Origin: Bacteroidota bacterium | GTDB lineage: Bacteria > Bacteroidota > Bacteroidia > Bacteroidales > JAAYUG01 | DNA: 64,000 nucleotides | NCBI GenBank assembly: GCA_029571215.1 | Contig: JAKPTE010000008.1 | Span: 1 to 64,000 of the forward strand | Direction of reading: 5' to 3' | Shown: piece by piece, positions 36,005 to 45,351 of the stretch | How positions within the stretch are numbered: the first letter of the stretch is position 1 | Layout: each line of letters opens with the position of its first letter | Position numbers and translations under genes: made by a program | Notes under the pieces: model-generated | Database searches by the model: none | The model's input: the letters and a program-made list of their open reading frames with translations, nothing else | What the model was told of the DNA's origin: nothing

Positions 36005-36396
36005 CTTATTGAACAGTTCTACCAAAGGAAAACTGCATGTTGCATTCTTTTGAATTTCCCTGCTTGGAGAATTTCAGGGAAATCCTGCGCTGTTTTCTCT
36101 CCGTAATGGCATTTGATCATACTGAATAGTCCACAGGAATAAGATATTATACTGGTTTGTTTCAGTTGACAAAATTACCATAGATAGTGAATAGATACCA
36201 TCTGATCCAGGGATTGAAAATGACAGCCTGGTATTTGAAATCAGGTAAAATGACAGGTAGCCAATTGAAAACATTTCAGTTGCGAACATGGAAATAACAA
36301 ATAATCAGTAAAAATCCGTTGCTAATGAGAACAATTTATATTTAACGAAATGCATCCTGAAAAATAAGCTAAATCCCTCACAATACCATCCAAGAT
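36005..36396. other. intergenic region between SRAP and the FAS1 terminator
   Basis: About 390 bp of AT-rich DNA. The only ORF (36074-36289, minus, 71 aa) has no recognisable features. I see no repeat or RNA gene. Confidence 0.5.
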
Positions 36397-36430
36397 AAAA
36401 AAAGAGGATGCCTATTGTAGACATCCTCTT
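36397..36430 (-). terminator. intrinsic terminator of the FAS1 gene
   Basis: On the minus strand AAGAGGATG, a loop of 11 nt, CATCCTCTT, then a run of seven T. It lies 20 bp after the FAS1 stop. Confidence 0.85.
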
Positions 36431-36449
36431 AATTAAACCATAATGACTA

Positions 36450-37769
36450 CTATTTGCTCGGAGGTAGGAGAACTTTATCGATCACATGTATCACACCATT
36501 TGCCCCTTGAATATTGGCAATTACAACATTAGTTGTTTCATTAATGGTTACACCAGAACCCACAGCCACCTGAATTGTGCTACCCGCTAAAGTTTGCACA
36601 CTGCCGCTGGTGAGTGCTGTGGAAAGTATATTGCCGCTTACCACATGATACAGTAAAATGGGACTGAGTTGTTCGGCAGTAAGGTCGGCTATGCCCGATA
36701 CCTGAAGGTCGGAAAACAGGTTCGAAAAAGCTTCATCAGTGGGTGCAAAAACGGTAAATGGGCCTGTTCCACTTAATGTTTCAGCCAGCTGAGCTTTGAT
36801 CACTGCACTTACTAAAGTGGAAAAATTGGGGTTGGCAATGGCCAAATCAACAACCGTTGGTGGTACAAGCACTTTGTCGATAACATGAATAACACCGTTA
36901 GTTCCAACGATATCAGCAATAGTTACATTTACGGCTCCATTAAGTTTTACTCCCGATGATTTATCAATGTAAAGCGATATGGGATTTTCCATGTAGGTAC
37001 TTAAAGTTCCAACGTAACCGGTCGAAATCTGATCGCTATATACTATTTGTCCAAGTACGTGGTACAAAAGTACGGGTAGAAGATCATTAGGAAGTGCTCC
37101 AAATGCTGAAAAAGCTGCATCGGTAGGAGCGAAAACAGTAAAGGTTCCAGATGGATTACTCAACGTACCGACCAAATTATTGGCATCAAGTGCCGATACC
37201 AGGGTTGTAAATGAACCGTCGAAGCTGGCTATGTCAGCCACAGTCGGGGGTAATAAGACCTTGTCAATTACATGCACCACGCCATTGCTTGCAATGATGT
37301 CAGCTTGTATTACGTTTACATTGCTGTTAACTTTTACACCATTGGCAACGGTAATTTTCAGCGATACATACTTTCCGCCCTTACCTGCACTTAAACTGGA
37401 AACATACCCTGTTTGCAGACTGGACGACATGGCCTTTGTTCCCAGAACATGGTAAAGGAGAATAGGGGTCAGAGTTTCTGAACTGAGGTCAGAAATACTT
37501 GAAACTCCCAACTTCGCAAAGAGTGCATTAAAGGCATCGTTGGTCGGTGCGAATACAGTAAATTCACCTGAACCCATTAAGGTTTTGTCTAGACCGGTTT
37601 TTACCAATGCTTCTTTGAGAGTTGTAAAGTTCTTATTGGCAACCACTACATCGGTAATGGTATTGGACTTTGGAGTATTGTCATCATTATTGTCTTTTTC
37701 GCAAGAAGAGAGAAATACTCCTGAGACCAAAAGAAGTCCTAACAGTAAAGATTGCATTCTTGTTTTCAT
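36450..37769 (-). CDS. lipoprotein with three fasciclin (FAS1) domains
   Basis: 439 aa: signal peptide with lipobox FLSSC (Cys23), then three FAS1 domains at about 38-172, 173-305 and 306-437. Each has GxFTVFAPTxxAF (GEFTVFAPTNDAFNALFA; GTFTVFAPTDAAFSAF; GPFTVFAPTDEAFSNLF) and ends with a VIDKVLxPP segment. FAS1 domains mediate adhesion. An exposed role at the outer membrane is inferred. It is followed by a clear terminator, so it is a single-gene unit. Confidence 0.95.
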   Translation of the reverse strand: MKTRMQSLLLGLLLVSGVFLSSCEKDNNDDNTPKSNTITDVVVANKNFTTLKEALVKTGLDKTLMGSGEFTVFAPTNDAFNALFAKLGVSSISDLSSETLTPILLYHVLGTKAMSSSLQTGYVSSLSAGKGGKYVSLKITVANGVKVNSNVNVIQADIIASNGVVHVIDKVLLPPTVADIASFDGSFTTLVSALDANNLVGTLSNPSGTFTVFAPTDAAFSAFGALPNDLLPVLLYHVLGQIVYSDQISTGYVGTLSTYMENPISLYIDKSSGVKLNGAVNVTIADIVGTNGVIHVIDKVLVPPTVVDLAIANPNFSTLVSAVIKAQLAETLSGTGPFTVFAPTDEAFSNLFSDLQVSGIADLTAEQLSPILLYHVVSGNILSTALTSGSVQTLAGSTIQVAVGSGVTINETTNVVIANIQGANGVIHVIDKVLLPPSK

Positions 37770-38420
37770 TGTAGTAAGTTTTAAAGTTACTGTAGGAGAA
37801 CGATTATTCTGATGAAATTGTTCAAGAAAAATAAAAAATAATTAAACAAAAATATGTATATGCTTGAATATCTGATTAATAAAATTAGCTCTACTATACT
37901 CCTCAGAGAATTTCAACTATGCTTCGTGGGAAGTTGATTGTAGGAGCTATTGAAATTGATTTTCTTAACATTTATAATTGATTCCCAATACGTAATCATA
38001 CTGTAAAGTATTCCCGACAAATTAAGTCACCATTTTGACGATGGTTTATAGATAATTTGTAGCTTTTCTTGATTCTTTCCTGCGTAATACCTGAGTATTC
38101 AATTTGGTTTGTGAGCATTTCCCTTCGGGTCTGTTCGTCATCGCGTTGGTAGTGGTAAACTCAGCGATATGTGTATACAATTCCTTTTATTCAATGAAGA
38201 CACGGGTTTTATCTTACCATAGTAATTGAACTTCTAAACGGGATAACATAAGAGCAAAAGTTCAATAAAGAATCCTTCCCTATAATATCCCCAAAACGTT
38301 TAGTTGTTTGAGTAAATCTTTTCTTTGAATTCTGGCAGTTTAGGAAAACGTTAATGGTTCATCTAATTAAAAAAATGTATTTTCCGGCACTTGAGAATAG
38401 ATTCTTTTAGCTAACATGGA
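37770..38420. other. intergenic region, about 650 bp, with a coding-like remnant
   Basis: AT-rich. The minus strand holds a -7-like TATTTTTG (37847-37854) that may serve the FAS1 gene. A minus-strand open stretch (about 38158 down to 37999, 52 codons to a stop, no start codon) translates to VYHYQRDDEQTRREMLTNQI and so on, which looks protein-like and may be a decayed gene end. No family is recognised and no longer frame extends upstream. No repeat or RNA gene is seen apart from the terminator and tRNA that follow. Confidence 0.35.
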
Positions 38421-38457
38421 AAAAAAATATGCGCGCAATAGGGCACGCATATTTTTT
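38421..38457. terminator. bidirectional intrinsic terminator after tRNA-Lys
   Basis: AAAAAATATGCG, 12-nt loop, CGCATATTTTTT: a 12-bp stem with T-runs on both strands. It lies just beyond the 3' end of the minus-strand tRNA, so it should stop that transcript. Confidence 0.75.
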
Positions 38458-38462
38458 CTTCG

Positions 38463-38535
38463 TCGGTCCGCAGGGATTCGAACCCTGGACCCCATGATTA
38501 AGAGTCACGTGCTCTACCAGCTGAGCTACGGACCG
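38463..38535 (-). tRNA. tRNA-Lys (anticodon CTT)
   Basis: 73 nt cloverleaf. Acceptor CGGTCCG pairs with CGGACCG, the D arm contains GCTCAGCTGGTAGAGC, the anticodon arm is CGTGA-CTCTTAA-TCATG (CTT at 34-36), and the T arm is CAGGG-TTCGAAT-CCCTG. The discriminator is A and no CCA is encoded. Confidence 0.95.
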
Positions 38536-38550
38536 ATTTTTAATCCACCG

Positions 38551-38558
38551 CAAAAGTA
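38551..38558 (-). promoter_or_regulatory. possible -7 box of tRNA-Lys
   Basis: Minus-strand TACTTTTG matches TAnnTTTG and lies 15 bp before the tRNA 5' end. No clear -33 TTG is seen at 19 bp. Confidence 0.4.
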
Positions 38559-38637
38559 CAAAATTTCAATTTATTTTTTCCAGATTGGAATTTTTTTTTG
38601 GTTGAGCCAATATTGGGCATTATGGGATCTATTTCCG

Positions 38638-39168
38638 TTATTTAGAATTTTGCGAGGGATTCAATTTTTGCTCATCGGAGGGAATAAACTGCAAGGCAGC
38701 TGAATTGATACAGTACCTCAGCCAGGTAGGAGGAGGCCCGTCACGGAAAATATGACCCAGGTGACCTCCGCAATTTCCGCACAGCACTTCTGTACGTATC
38801 ATTCCATAACTTGTGTCTTTAACAAAAACCAGGTTTGCTGTATCAATCCTGTCAAAAAAGCTTGGCCATCCGCACATACTTTCAAACTTGATATCCGACC
38901 TGAAAAGCTTCTGACCACAGCCCGCACATGCATAGATGCCTTTTTCTTTATGATTCCAGAACGCTCCGGTAAAAGGCCTTTCAGTGCCTTTTTGACGCAT
39001 TATATAGTATTGTTCCGGGGTAAGAATTTTCTTCCATTCTTCCTCGGTTTTGCTCACCTTGAATGAATCTGCTTTTTCACTTTCCATGGCAGGTATATCT
39101 AAGTTGTGTGCCGAACAGGACAGAATCGACAGACTAAACAAAAAGTAAATGTAAACAACAATTCGCAT
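38638..39168 (-). CDS. msrB: peptide-methionine (R)-S-oxide reductase, lipoprotein
   Basis: 176 aa from the ATG at 39168 (MRIVVYIYFLFSLSILSC, lipid Cys18); the track start adds 54 unlikely residues. It repairs methionine-R-sulfoxide in envelope proteins. Zinc cysteines are in CAGCGQKLF and CGNCGGHLGH, the substrate loop is SMCGWPSFF, and the catalytic Cys is in WLRYCINSAAL. No msrA is next to it. It is divergent from the second DUF3857 gene. Confidence 0.95.
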   Translation of the reverse strand: MRIVVYIYFLFSLSILSCSAHNLDIPAMESEKADSFKVSKTEEEWKKILTPEQYYIMRQKGTERPFTGAFWNHKEKGIYACAGCGQKLFRSDIKFESMCGWPSFFDRIDTANLVFVKDTSYGMIRTEVLCGNCGGHLGHIFRDGPPPTWLRYCINSAALQFIPSDEQKLNPSQNSK

Positions 39169-39264
39169 GCTTTTGTTTCTTGCAGAAACAATCTGTAAGC
39201 AGAAATGTTGTTTTATCCGTGATAATTTGATATTTCTTTTCCCATGGCATAAATTTCCTTCCCA

Positions 39265-41346
39265 ATGATTAAGTTTGCTGAAGAATTTATCAGGACTTCT
39301 CCCTTGGAATTGAATCATTACATAGCACACCGTTTTCTGCGAATAGCCCTGATTCTGTTCTTCATAGTTGCCTTCGCAAAAGAAGCCTGGAGCCAGCTCC
39401 CACCAATTATCTGGGACAATATTCCAAAATCGGATCTGGAACTCACTCCGGACGAACAGAAAAACTCTTCCGACGCAATTATTTTATGCGATTACGGTAC
39501 AGCAACTTATGAAGATGTGAGGGGGGAATACAGGCTCGTATACTTCCGTCATACCCGCGTCAAGGTATTTCGCCAGGAAGGAACCCGCTGGGCTAATATA
39601 TCAATAAGCTATAATAAGGGAGCCGGTGACGAAATAACCTTTCTGAAAGCTCACGCATATACTCTTCAGCCTGATGGGAAGATTAGTGTTACCGAAACAC
39701 GTCCGGATGAATTCTTTGAAAAAGCTTCCGGTGATGGGGATGTAACAGTTACCTTTTCTATACCGGGTGTATTTTCGGGGAGTGTCTTTGAATACTCCTA
39801 CAGGATCGTTTCATCTGACCTTCTGAACATGAGGTCATGGAAATTCCAACGCGTACTGCCGGTTCTGTGGAGTGAATACCGCGTGCAGCTTTCCGGTATT
39901 TATAACCATGTCGCTGTACTGCATAATGTTACCGATTCTTTGCGCATCAATCAGAAAATGGAAGGGGTTTCCGATCTGGAAGCCGGTACCATCGGATATG
40001 CCAGGCAAAATGATCTGATCCGCATTCCTGTGACTACCGGAAGATACGTAATGACCAATATACCAGCCATTAAGGAAGAACCTTTTATGGGACCTCTGGC
40101 AGACTATCTTCCGGAAATCAGGTTTCAGTTATATTCGGTTACTTTTCCCGGTAAAGAGCCTGTACGTTTTATACAGGCATGGGATGATGTGGCTGTTTAT
40201 TTTCTGCAGAACCAAGCATTCGGAGGATTCATCTCGGAAGGACGTTTGCTGAATGAGGTATTGAAAAAAATCGGGAAACTTCCGGAGAAACCGGCTGAAA
40301 AAGTTGAAGTTATTTACCGTTATGTTGTGAGCTATTTCCGATGGGATCACCGATATGCCATTCTCCCGGACAAAAATCTTCAATCGTTCCTGAATGAGCG
40401 TTCAGGCAATTCTGCCGCACTGAACCTTCTTCTGACGGGTTTACTGAAACAGGCAGGTTTGAAAGCTAATCCTGTACTTATCAGCAACAGGTCCAACGGA
40501 AAGATTAGTGATAAAATTCCGCTGGTTCAGCAATTCAATAATGTGATCTGTTGGGTGGAACTTGCCTCGGAAAATTGTTTCCTGAGTGCTCTTGACCCTG
40601 ACAGACCCTTTGATTTGCCGGATCCTGATTTGTATAACGAAAAAGGACTGGTTCTCCGACCCGGCAGGGCACAATGGATTGATATGCCTTCTCCGCCTCC
40701 AGCTGTGAGAAATATGGTAATATCGCTCAGGTTTCAGACCGAGGGTACCATGTTCGGTTTTATTATTATCCGTGAAAAGGGAGAGTTTGCACTGGCCAGA
40801 AAAAAAGAGATCATGCTGACCGATGTGGCTGCCTTCAGCCAGAATCTGCTGAACAACTTGTTTTATGGATTGCAGGTGGATTCGTTTTCCTATAAGGAAC
40901 TAAATCCGCAAAAAAACGAATCATCCCTTACCGTTTCCTTTTCTTCAAGAGCATGGCTCAATCAGTTTACCAATAAAAATATCATTTATTTCGAGGCTTT
41001 GCTCAGGAACCTGCTTTTCCGGATGAATCTTCCCCCCGTTGAGCGGAAATTACCTTTCATTCTTCCCTATCCGGTCGAAGAAACAATTGTCGCCGTAATT
41101 GAAATCCCAGAAGGTTATGAGATAGAGTCCTTGCCCGACGAGGAAAATATCAGTCTTCCTGACAACAAAGCTTCCTTTCAGATGAAGGTTTCAGGCAATG
41201 AGGAAGTTGCGCAGATAAAAAGTATGCTGTTTTTACGAAGTACCTTCTTCAGTCCGTCGGAATATCCATATCTCCGGCAGTTCATGAATATGGTTTCTGC
41301 AGCACAGTCCCAGCAAATTGTTGCTGTTACCGAAGAAAAACGTTAA
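39265..41346 (+). CDS. DUF3857/transglutaminase-like protein with replaced catalytic residues
   Basis: 693 aa with signal peptide (to about 43), DUF3857 domain (about 70-240), transglutaminase-like domain (about 310-440) and a C-terminal beta domain. At the catalytic Cys position is Ser383 (ERSGNSAALNLLL), and the His position is Asn (QFNNVICWVEL), while the Asp region ALDPDRP remains. It is therefore probably not an active peptidase, perhaps a binding protein. A TTTG-N20-TAAATTTC promoter-like pair ends 7 bp before the ATG, so the transcript may be nearly leaderless. Confidence 0.87.
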   Translation: MIKFAEEFIRTSPLELNHYIAHRFLRIALILFFIVAFAKEAWSQLPPIIWDNIPKSDLELTPDEQKNSSDAIILCDYGTATYEDVRGEYRLVYFRHTRVKVFRQEGTRWANISISYNKGAGDEITFLKAHAYTLQPDGKISVTETRPDEFFEKASGDGDVTVTFSIPGVFSGSVFEYSYRIVSSDLLNMRSWKFQRVLPVLWSEYRVQLSGIYNHVAVLHNVTDSLRINQKMEGVSDLEAGTIGYARQNDLIRIPVTTGRYVMTNIPAIKEEPFMGPLADYLPEIRFQLYSVTFPGKEPVRFIQAWDDVAVYFLQNQAFGGFISEGRLLNEVLKKIGKLPEKPAEKVEVIYRYVVSYFRWDHRYAILPDKNLQSFLNERSGNSAALNLLLTGLLKQAGLKANPVLISNRSNGKISDKIPLVQQFNNVICWVELASENCFLSALDPDRPFDLPDPDLYNEKGLVLRPGRAQWIDMPSPPPAVRNMVISLRFQTEGTMFGFIIIREKGEFALARKKEIMLTDVAAFSQNLLNNLFYGLQVDSFSYKELNPQKNESSLTVSFSSRAWLNQFTNKNIIYFEALLRNLLFRMNLPPVERKLPFILPYPVEETIVAVIEIPEGYEIESLPDEENISLPDNKASFQMKVSGNEEVAQIKSMLFLRSTFFSPSEYPYLRQFMNMVSAAQSQQIVAVTEEKR

Positions 41347-41377
41347 AACCCTATAATTCGTATTTTTGCCTGAGATT

Positions 41378-41992
41378 ATGCATCAGATTATGACGGAAAC
41401 TGGTTCGGCATTCCTTCAATCAGGTTGGTTCAACTACGTGATTTTGCCATTTCTGATCTTCCTGGCAAGAATTTGCGACGTGTCCATCGGAACACTCCGG
41501 ATAATTTTTGTCGCAAAAGGGAACAAACTGGTGGCCCCAATTCTGGGTTTTTTTGAAGTTCTAATCTGGATTTTGGCCATCACAAGAATCATTCAGAACC
41601 TCGATAATCCTTTCTGTTACCTGGGGTATGCTGCTGGGTTTGCTACCGGAAACTACATCGGTTTGCGGATCGAGGAGAAACTGGCTATGGGTGTTGTTAT
41701 GCTCCGGATCATTACCCTTCGTCCAGTACCTGAACTCATCGAAAAGCTTAACAAAGCCGGTTATGGTTCAACACAGATGAATGCCGACGGAAGCAAGGGA
41801 AAAGTATTTCTTGTTTTTACCGTTATACCCCGTTCGGAACTCAATACTGCTCTCACATTTGTGCGGGAAACTGAACCCGATGCCTTCATTACAACCGAAG
41901 ATATCCGGATGGTAAGCAAGGGAGTTTTCCCGTCGTCTTCTGTCAATCAGTCAAGAATCAATCCTTTTAAATGGTGGAGGAAAGGGATATAA
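41378..41992 (+). CDS. UPF0316 / DUF2179 membrane protein
   Basis: 204 aa from the ATG at 41378 (MHQIMTETG); the track's 41366 is a TTG. Three helices (about 20-110; LIFLARICDVSIGTLRIIFV, GFFEVLIWILAITRIIQNL) and a cytosolic DUF2179 domain (about 115-185). Function unknown. It starts 31 bp after the DUF3857 gene stop and a -7-like TATTTTTG lies between. Confidence 0.9.
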   Translation: MHQIMTETGSAFLQSGWFNYVILPFLIFLARICDVSIGTLRIIFVAKGNKLVAPILGFFEVLIWILAITRIIQNLDNPFCYLGYAAGFATGNYIGLRIEEKLAMGVVMLRIITLRPVPELIEKLNKAGYGSTQMNADGSKGKVFLVFTVIPRSELNTALTFVRETEPDAFITTEDIRMVSKGVFPSSSVNQSRINPFKWWRKGI

Positions 41993-42018
41993 ATGAATTG
42001 GCTTTTTGTAACTTTTTG

Positions 42019-42471
42019 TTAGCGGTTTAGCAACCCCACGATTTTTTCAAGCCACATAGCATCTGTTTCGTCAAATGAATTCAATTCTTTGCTGTCTGCA
42101 TCGAAAACCCCAATAATTGCATCCCCCTTATACACTGGGACAGCAATTTCCGACTGACTCCGCGAATCACAGGCAATGTGCCCCGGAAACTTATGAACAT
42201 CAGGAACTACGATTGTCCTTTTTTGATCAATAGCGCTCCAACAGACCCCTTGATGCGGTGTAAGAATCTGACAGGCAACCGGACCCTGATAAGGTCCTGC
42301 ACTCAATGTCTCGCCATCCAGCAAATAAAAACCCGCCCAGAAAAAATATTCCATTTTATGGTATAATATGGCATTAATGGTTGCCATTCTGGAAAGGTTA
42401 GTGCCCGGCAGTTCAAGCAATTTGGCGATTTGGTTAAAAAGGCGTTGATACTTCTGTTCTTTGCGAGTCAT
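42019..42471 (-). CDS. msrC: GAF-type free methionine-(R)-sulfoxide reductase
   Basis: 150 aa. It reduces free Met-R-sulfoxide with thioredoxin. The GAF fold carries FFWAGFYLLDGETLSAGPYQ, and the three cysteines are in PVACQIL, GVCWSAI and HIACDSRS, matching the fRMsr catalytic set. VPDVHKFPGHIACDS is the diagnostic segment. It sits 22 bp downstream of the universal stress protein on the same strand. Confidence 0.92.
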   Translation of the reverse strand: MTRKEQKYQRLFNQIAKLLELPGTNLSRMATINAILYHKMEYFFWAGFYLLDGETLSAGPYQGPVACQILTPHQGVCWSAIDQKRTIVVPDVHKFPGHIACDSRSQSEIAVPVYKGDAIIGVFDADSKELNSFDETDAMWLEKIVGLLNR

Positions 42472-42493
42472 GGGATTCCTATGTTAATGGCAT

Positions 42494-43447
42494 TCATCCT
42501 TTCCTGCCTCGGAATTTGAACAGACCCAGAAATTTTTTTCTTGGGGTTTCCGAAAAAATCCCTAGTGGATCTATAAGAGGCGGAAGTTCTGAGGTTTCTC
42601 TGTCGGAAATGGCATGGCAGGTTAGCGTCATTACCGGAATGTCCGCTTCGTTTATAATATGATGGGCAAAGGCACCGATATAATTCTCAAACCGTTCTTC
42701 CTGATGGGTCATGACAATGATAAGATCTGCGCTGACTTCTTTAACATAATCAAGAACTTTTGTATAGGGAGGATCATTGGATTTTTTATATAGTTTTATT
42801 GTGCATGAAATGCCGTTTTCGGCAAATGTTTTCTGAGCAGCTTTCATTTTTTTCATTATCAAGCTCTTACGTTCCGAACCTCCTCCTATCATTACAGAAA
42901 CTAAATGAACTGTTGCATTGTAATGGAGTGCGAAAGCAATGGCACTAAACAGCTGACCCCTCGTACGCCTCGTAAGATCCAGCGGGACAACAATCTTTTT
43001 AAACGCAGATTTCTTTAATCCTCCTACACTAATTACCGGCACATGTGCTTCTGAAATAACGTGGGTGGCATTTGATCCCATGATGTTCCTTTTCCCTTCT
43101 TTTGTTTCATTTTTTCCCAGCACGATAAAACGAGCATGTATCTCATCAGCCACTTCAATAATTTTGTCATAAATCTTTCCTTCTTCCACCCTGGTTTCAA
43201 AAAGAATACCGGAAGCAGAATATTGACCTGCCAGGTTGTTGAGTTTTGTCATTGCTTCGGCTTTCAACCGTTCATAATGTTCCCGTTCCGTGAATAACCT
43301 GGCCAGAAAATATCCAGTATCGATAACATGCAGCATAAGGATGCCGGCATCAATAAACCGGGCAAGGTCGATGGCCTGTTCCAGGGCAACCAAAGACTGG
43401 TCTCTGAAATCAACTGCCAGCAAAAGCCTTTTCTTTGTTGAGCTCAT
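42494..43447 (-). CDS. tandem universal stress protein
   Basis: 317 aa from the ATG at 43447 (MSSTKKRLLLAVDF). Two UspA domains (about 6-145 and 150-285). The first ends with a nucleotide-binding-like MGSNATHVISEAHVPVISV; the second is degenerate at that place (IGAFAHHIINEADIPVMTL). A soluble stress protein; ligand unknown. It is probably cotranscribed with the fRMsr gene. Confidence 0.9.
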   Translation of the reverse strand: MSSTKKRLLLAVDFRDQSLVALEQAIDLARFIDAGILMLHVIDTGYFLARLFTEREHYERLKAEAMTKLNNLAGQYSASGILFETRVEEGKIYDKIIEVADEIHARFIVLGKNETKEGKRNIMGSNATHVISEAHVPVISVGGLKKSAFKKIVVPLDLTRRTRGQLFSAIAFALHYNATVHLVSVMIGGGSERKSLIMKKMKAAQKTFAENGISCTIKLYKKSNDPPYTKVLDYVKEVSADLIIVMTHQEERFENYIGAFAHHIINEADIPVMTLTCHAISDRETSELPPLIDPLGIFSETPRKKFLGLFKFRGRKG

Positions 43448-43773
43448 GGTAATCTGTTTAGCAGTACCAAAAATAGAAATTTTACTTGGATAACCCTGCA
43501 TGTTGGATTCTTTTATATGTTCCATGTGATTCCGGCAAACAGAAGTGAAATCCCTGAAACAAGGAATTGAAAGAAGGTGGCATCACACTCTGTGCCATCC
43601 CCTTCCAGGTGTACACAAGAGCTGTTGAAGAATATTCATAACAGCAACTTCAACCCCTTTTTACAGCCAACGGTCTTTAGGTAAAACCTGTATCTGATGC
43701 TCTGTGAAAAGGGAACAGAGAAAACCAAACATGATTCCCTGGAAAATATTACTTTTGCACCTTTCTTTTAGGT
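43448..43773. other. intergenic region, 326 bp, upstream of prfC
   Basis: Divergent region between the Usp gene and prfC. A -7-like TACTTTTG lies at 43750-43757, 16 bp before the prfC ATG, without a clear -33 TTG. No other structure is seen. Confidence 0.5.
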
Positions 43774-45351
43774 ATGGATTTGTTGCAGGAAATAGAGCGC
43801 AGGCGAACGTTTGCCATCATCAGCCACCCTGATGCCGGAAAAACAACGCTTACCGAAAAACTCCTTCTTTTCGGAGGTGCCATTCATGTAGCCGGAGCTG
43901 TCAAATCAAACAAGATACGAAAAACGGCCACTTCCGATTTTATGGAAATCGAACGCCAGAGAGGAATTTCTGTGGCCACTTCTGTCATGGGATTTGAATA
44001 CAAAGGATATAAAATCAATATCCTTGACACCCCGGGGCATGAAGATTTTGCCGAAGATACCTATCGTACTCTCACCGCCGTTGACAGTGTAATTATTGTG
44101 ATTGACTCGGCAAAAGGGGTAGAATCCCAGACGCGTAAACTGATGAATGTTTGCCGGATGCGCAATACTCCGGTTCTGGTTTTTATGAACAAACTAGACA
44201 GGCCCGGACTTGATCCCTATGAATTGCTTGATAATGTTGAAAAAGAACTGAATATTGATGTTATTCCCCTGAGCTGGCCTGTCAGCAATGGTCCTACATT
44301 CAAGGGGGTTTACAACCTGTACGAAGAAAAACTGGACCTTTTTGATCCCGTTGATAAGCAAAGAGTACAGGAAACTACTGAAATCAGGGATCTTGATGAT
44401 CCGAGGATGGAGCATTATCTCGGGGATTTTGCCCGGAAACTGAAAGAAGATCTGGCCTTTATCAAAGAGGTTTTCCCCCCATTTGACGTAAAAAAATACC
44501 TTGCTGGTCAGACTGCACCAGTGTTTTTCGGAAGCGCTCTCAATAATTTTGGAGTACGCGAATTGCTTGATTGCTTCCTGGATATAGCTCCATATCCACG
44601 GTCGTTCGAAGCGTCTGAGCGGATAGTGGTTCCGTCGGAGAAAACCTTTTCAGGCTTTGTCTTTAAAATCCATGCCAATATGGATCCAAACCACCGCGAT
44701 CGAATTGCTTTCGTCAGGGTGGTTTCTGGCCGATTCATGCGTAACGTCAATTACCATCATGTCAGGCAGAACAGAGACATGAAATTTAGTAGTCCTACGG
44801 CATTTATGGCAAATAAGAAATCGGTTATTGACGAAGCATGGCCCGGAGATGTGGTCGGCTTGCACGATACAGGCAATTTCAAAATCGGCGATACTCTTAC
44901 GGAAGGAGAGAAGCTCCACTTTAAGGGAATCCCCAGCTTCTCTCCCGAATTGTTCCGTTACATCGAAAATGCCGATCCCCTCAAATATAAACAGCTTGCT
45001 ACCGGCATTGAGCAACTTATGGACGAAGGAGTTGCACAGTTATTTACCCTTCAGTCAAATGGTCGTAAAGTGATTGGAACTGTCGGTGCTCTGCAGTTCG
45101 AGGTAATTCAATATCGTCTCCTGCACGAATACGGAGCTTCCTGCCGGTATGAACCTTTGCAGGTTTATAAGGCTTGCTGGTTTGTATCAGACAATTCAAA
45201 GCAATTGGAGGACTTTAAACTCAGAAAAAGCCAATACCTGGCATGGGACAAGGAACACAGGGATGTTTACCTTGCAGAATCGGCCTATGCCCTTGAGATG
45301 GCCAAGGAGAAATTCCCTGATATCAGGTTTTATTTTACTTCCGAATTCTGA
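43774..45351 (+). CDS. prfC: peptide chain release factor 3
   Basis: 525 aa GTPase that removes RF1/RF2 from the ribosome after termination. G1 [14 protein letters not shown]2 [13 protein letters not shown]3 [13 protein letters not shown] and G4 FMNKLDRPG are present, followed by domain II and the RF3 C-terminal domain ([20 protein letters not shown]). Full length. Its end overlaps the convergent cyclase gene by 22 bp. Confidence 0.97.
   Translation: MDLLQEIERRRTFAIISHPDAGKTTLTEKLLLFGGAIHVAGAVKSNKIRKTATSDFMEIERQRGISVATSVMGFEYKGYKINILDTPGHEDFAEDTYRTLTAVDSVIIVIDSAKGVESQTRKLMNVCRMRNTPVLVFMNKLDRPGLDPYELLDNVEKELNIDVIPLSWPVSNGPTFKGVYNLYEEKLDLFDPVDKQRVQETTEIRDLDDPRMEHYLGDFARKLKEDLAFIKEVFPPFDVKKYLAGQTAPVFFGSALNNFGVRELLDCFLDIAPYPRSFEASERIVVPSEKTFSGFVFKIHANMDPNHRDRIAFVRVVSGRFMRNVNYHHVRQNRDMKFSSPTAFMANKKSVIDEAWPGDVVGLHDTGNFKIGDTLTEGEKLHFKGIPSFSPELFRYIENADPLKYKQLATGIEQLMDEGVAQLFTLQSNGRKVIGTVGALQFEVIQYRLLHEYGASCRYEPLQVYKACWFVSDNSKQLEDFKLRKSQYLAWDKEHRDVYLAESAYALEMAKEKFPDIRFYFTSEF

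Noticed and set aside
36074-36289. 71-codon minus ORF in the SRAP-FAS1 gap
   Set aside because: No domain, no signal and no start context; likely chance in AT-rich DNA.
36450-37769. FAS1 repeats taken as a DNA repeat array
   Set aside because: The three copies are alike as protein domains but diverged as DNA; no recent tandem duplication is seen.
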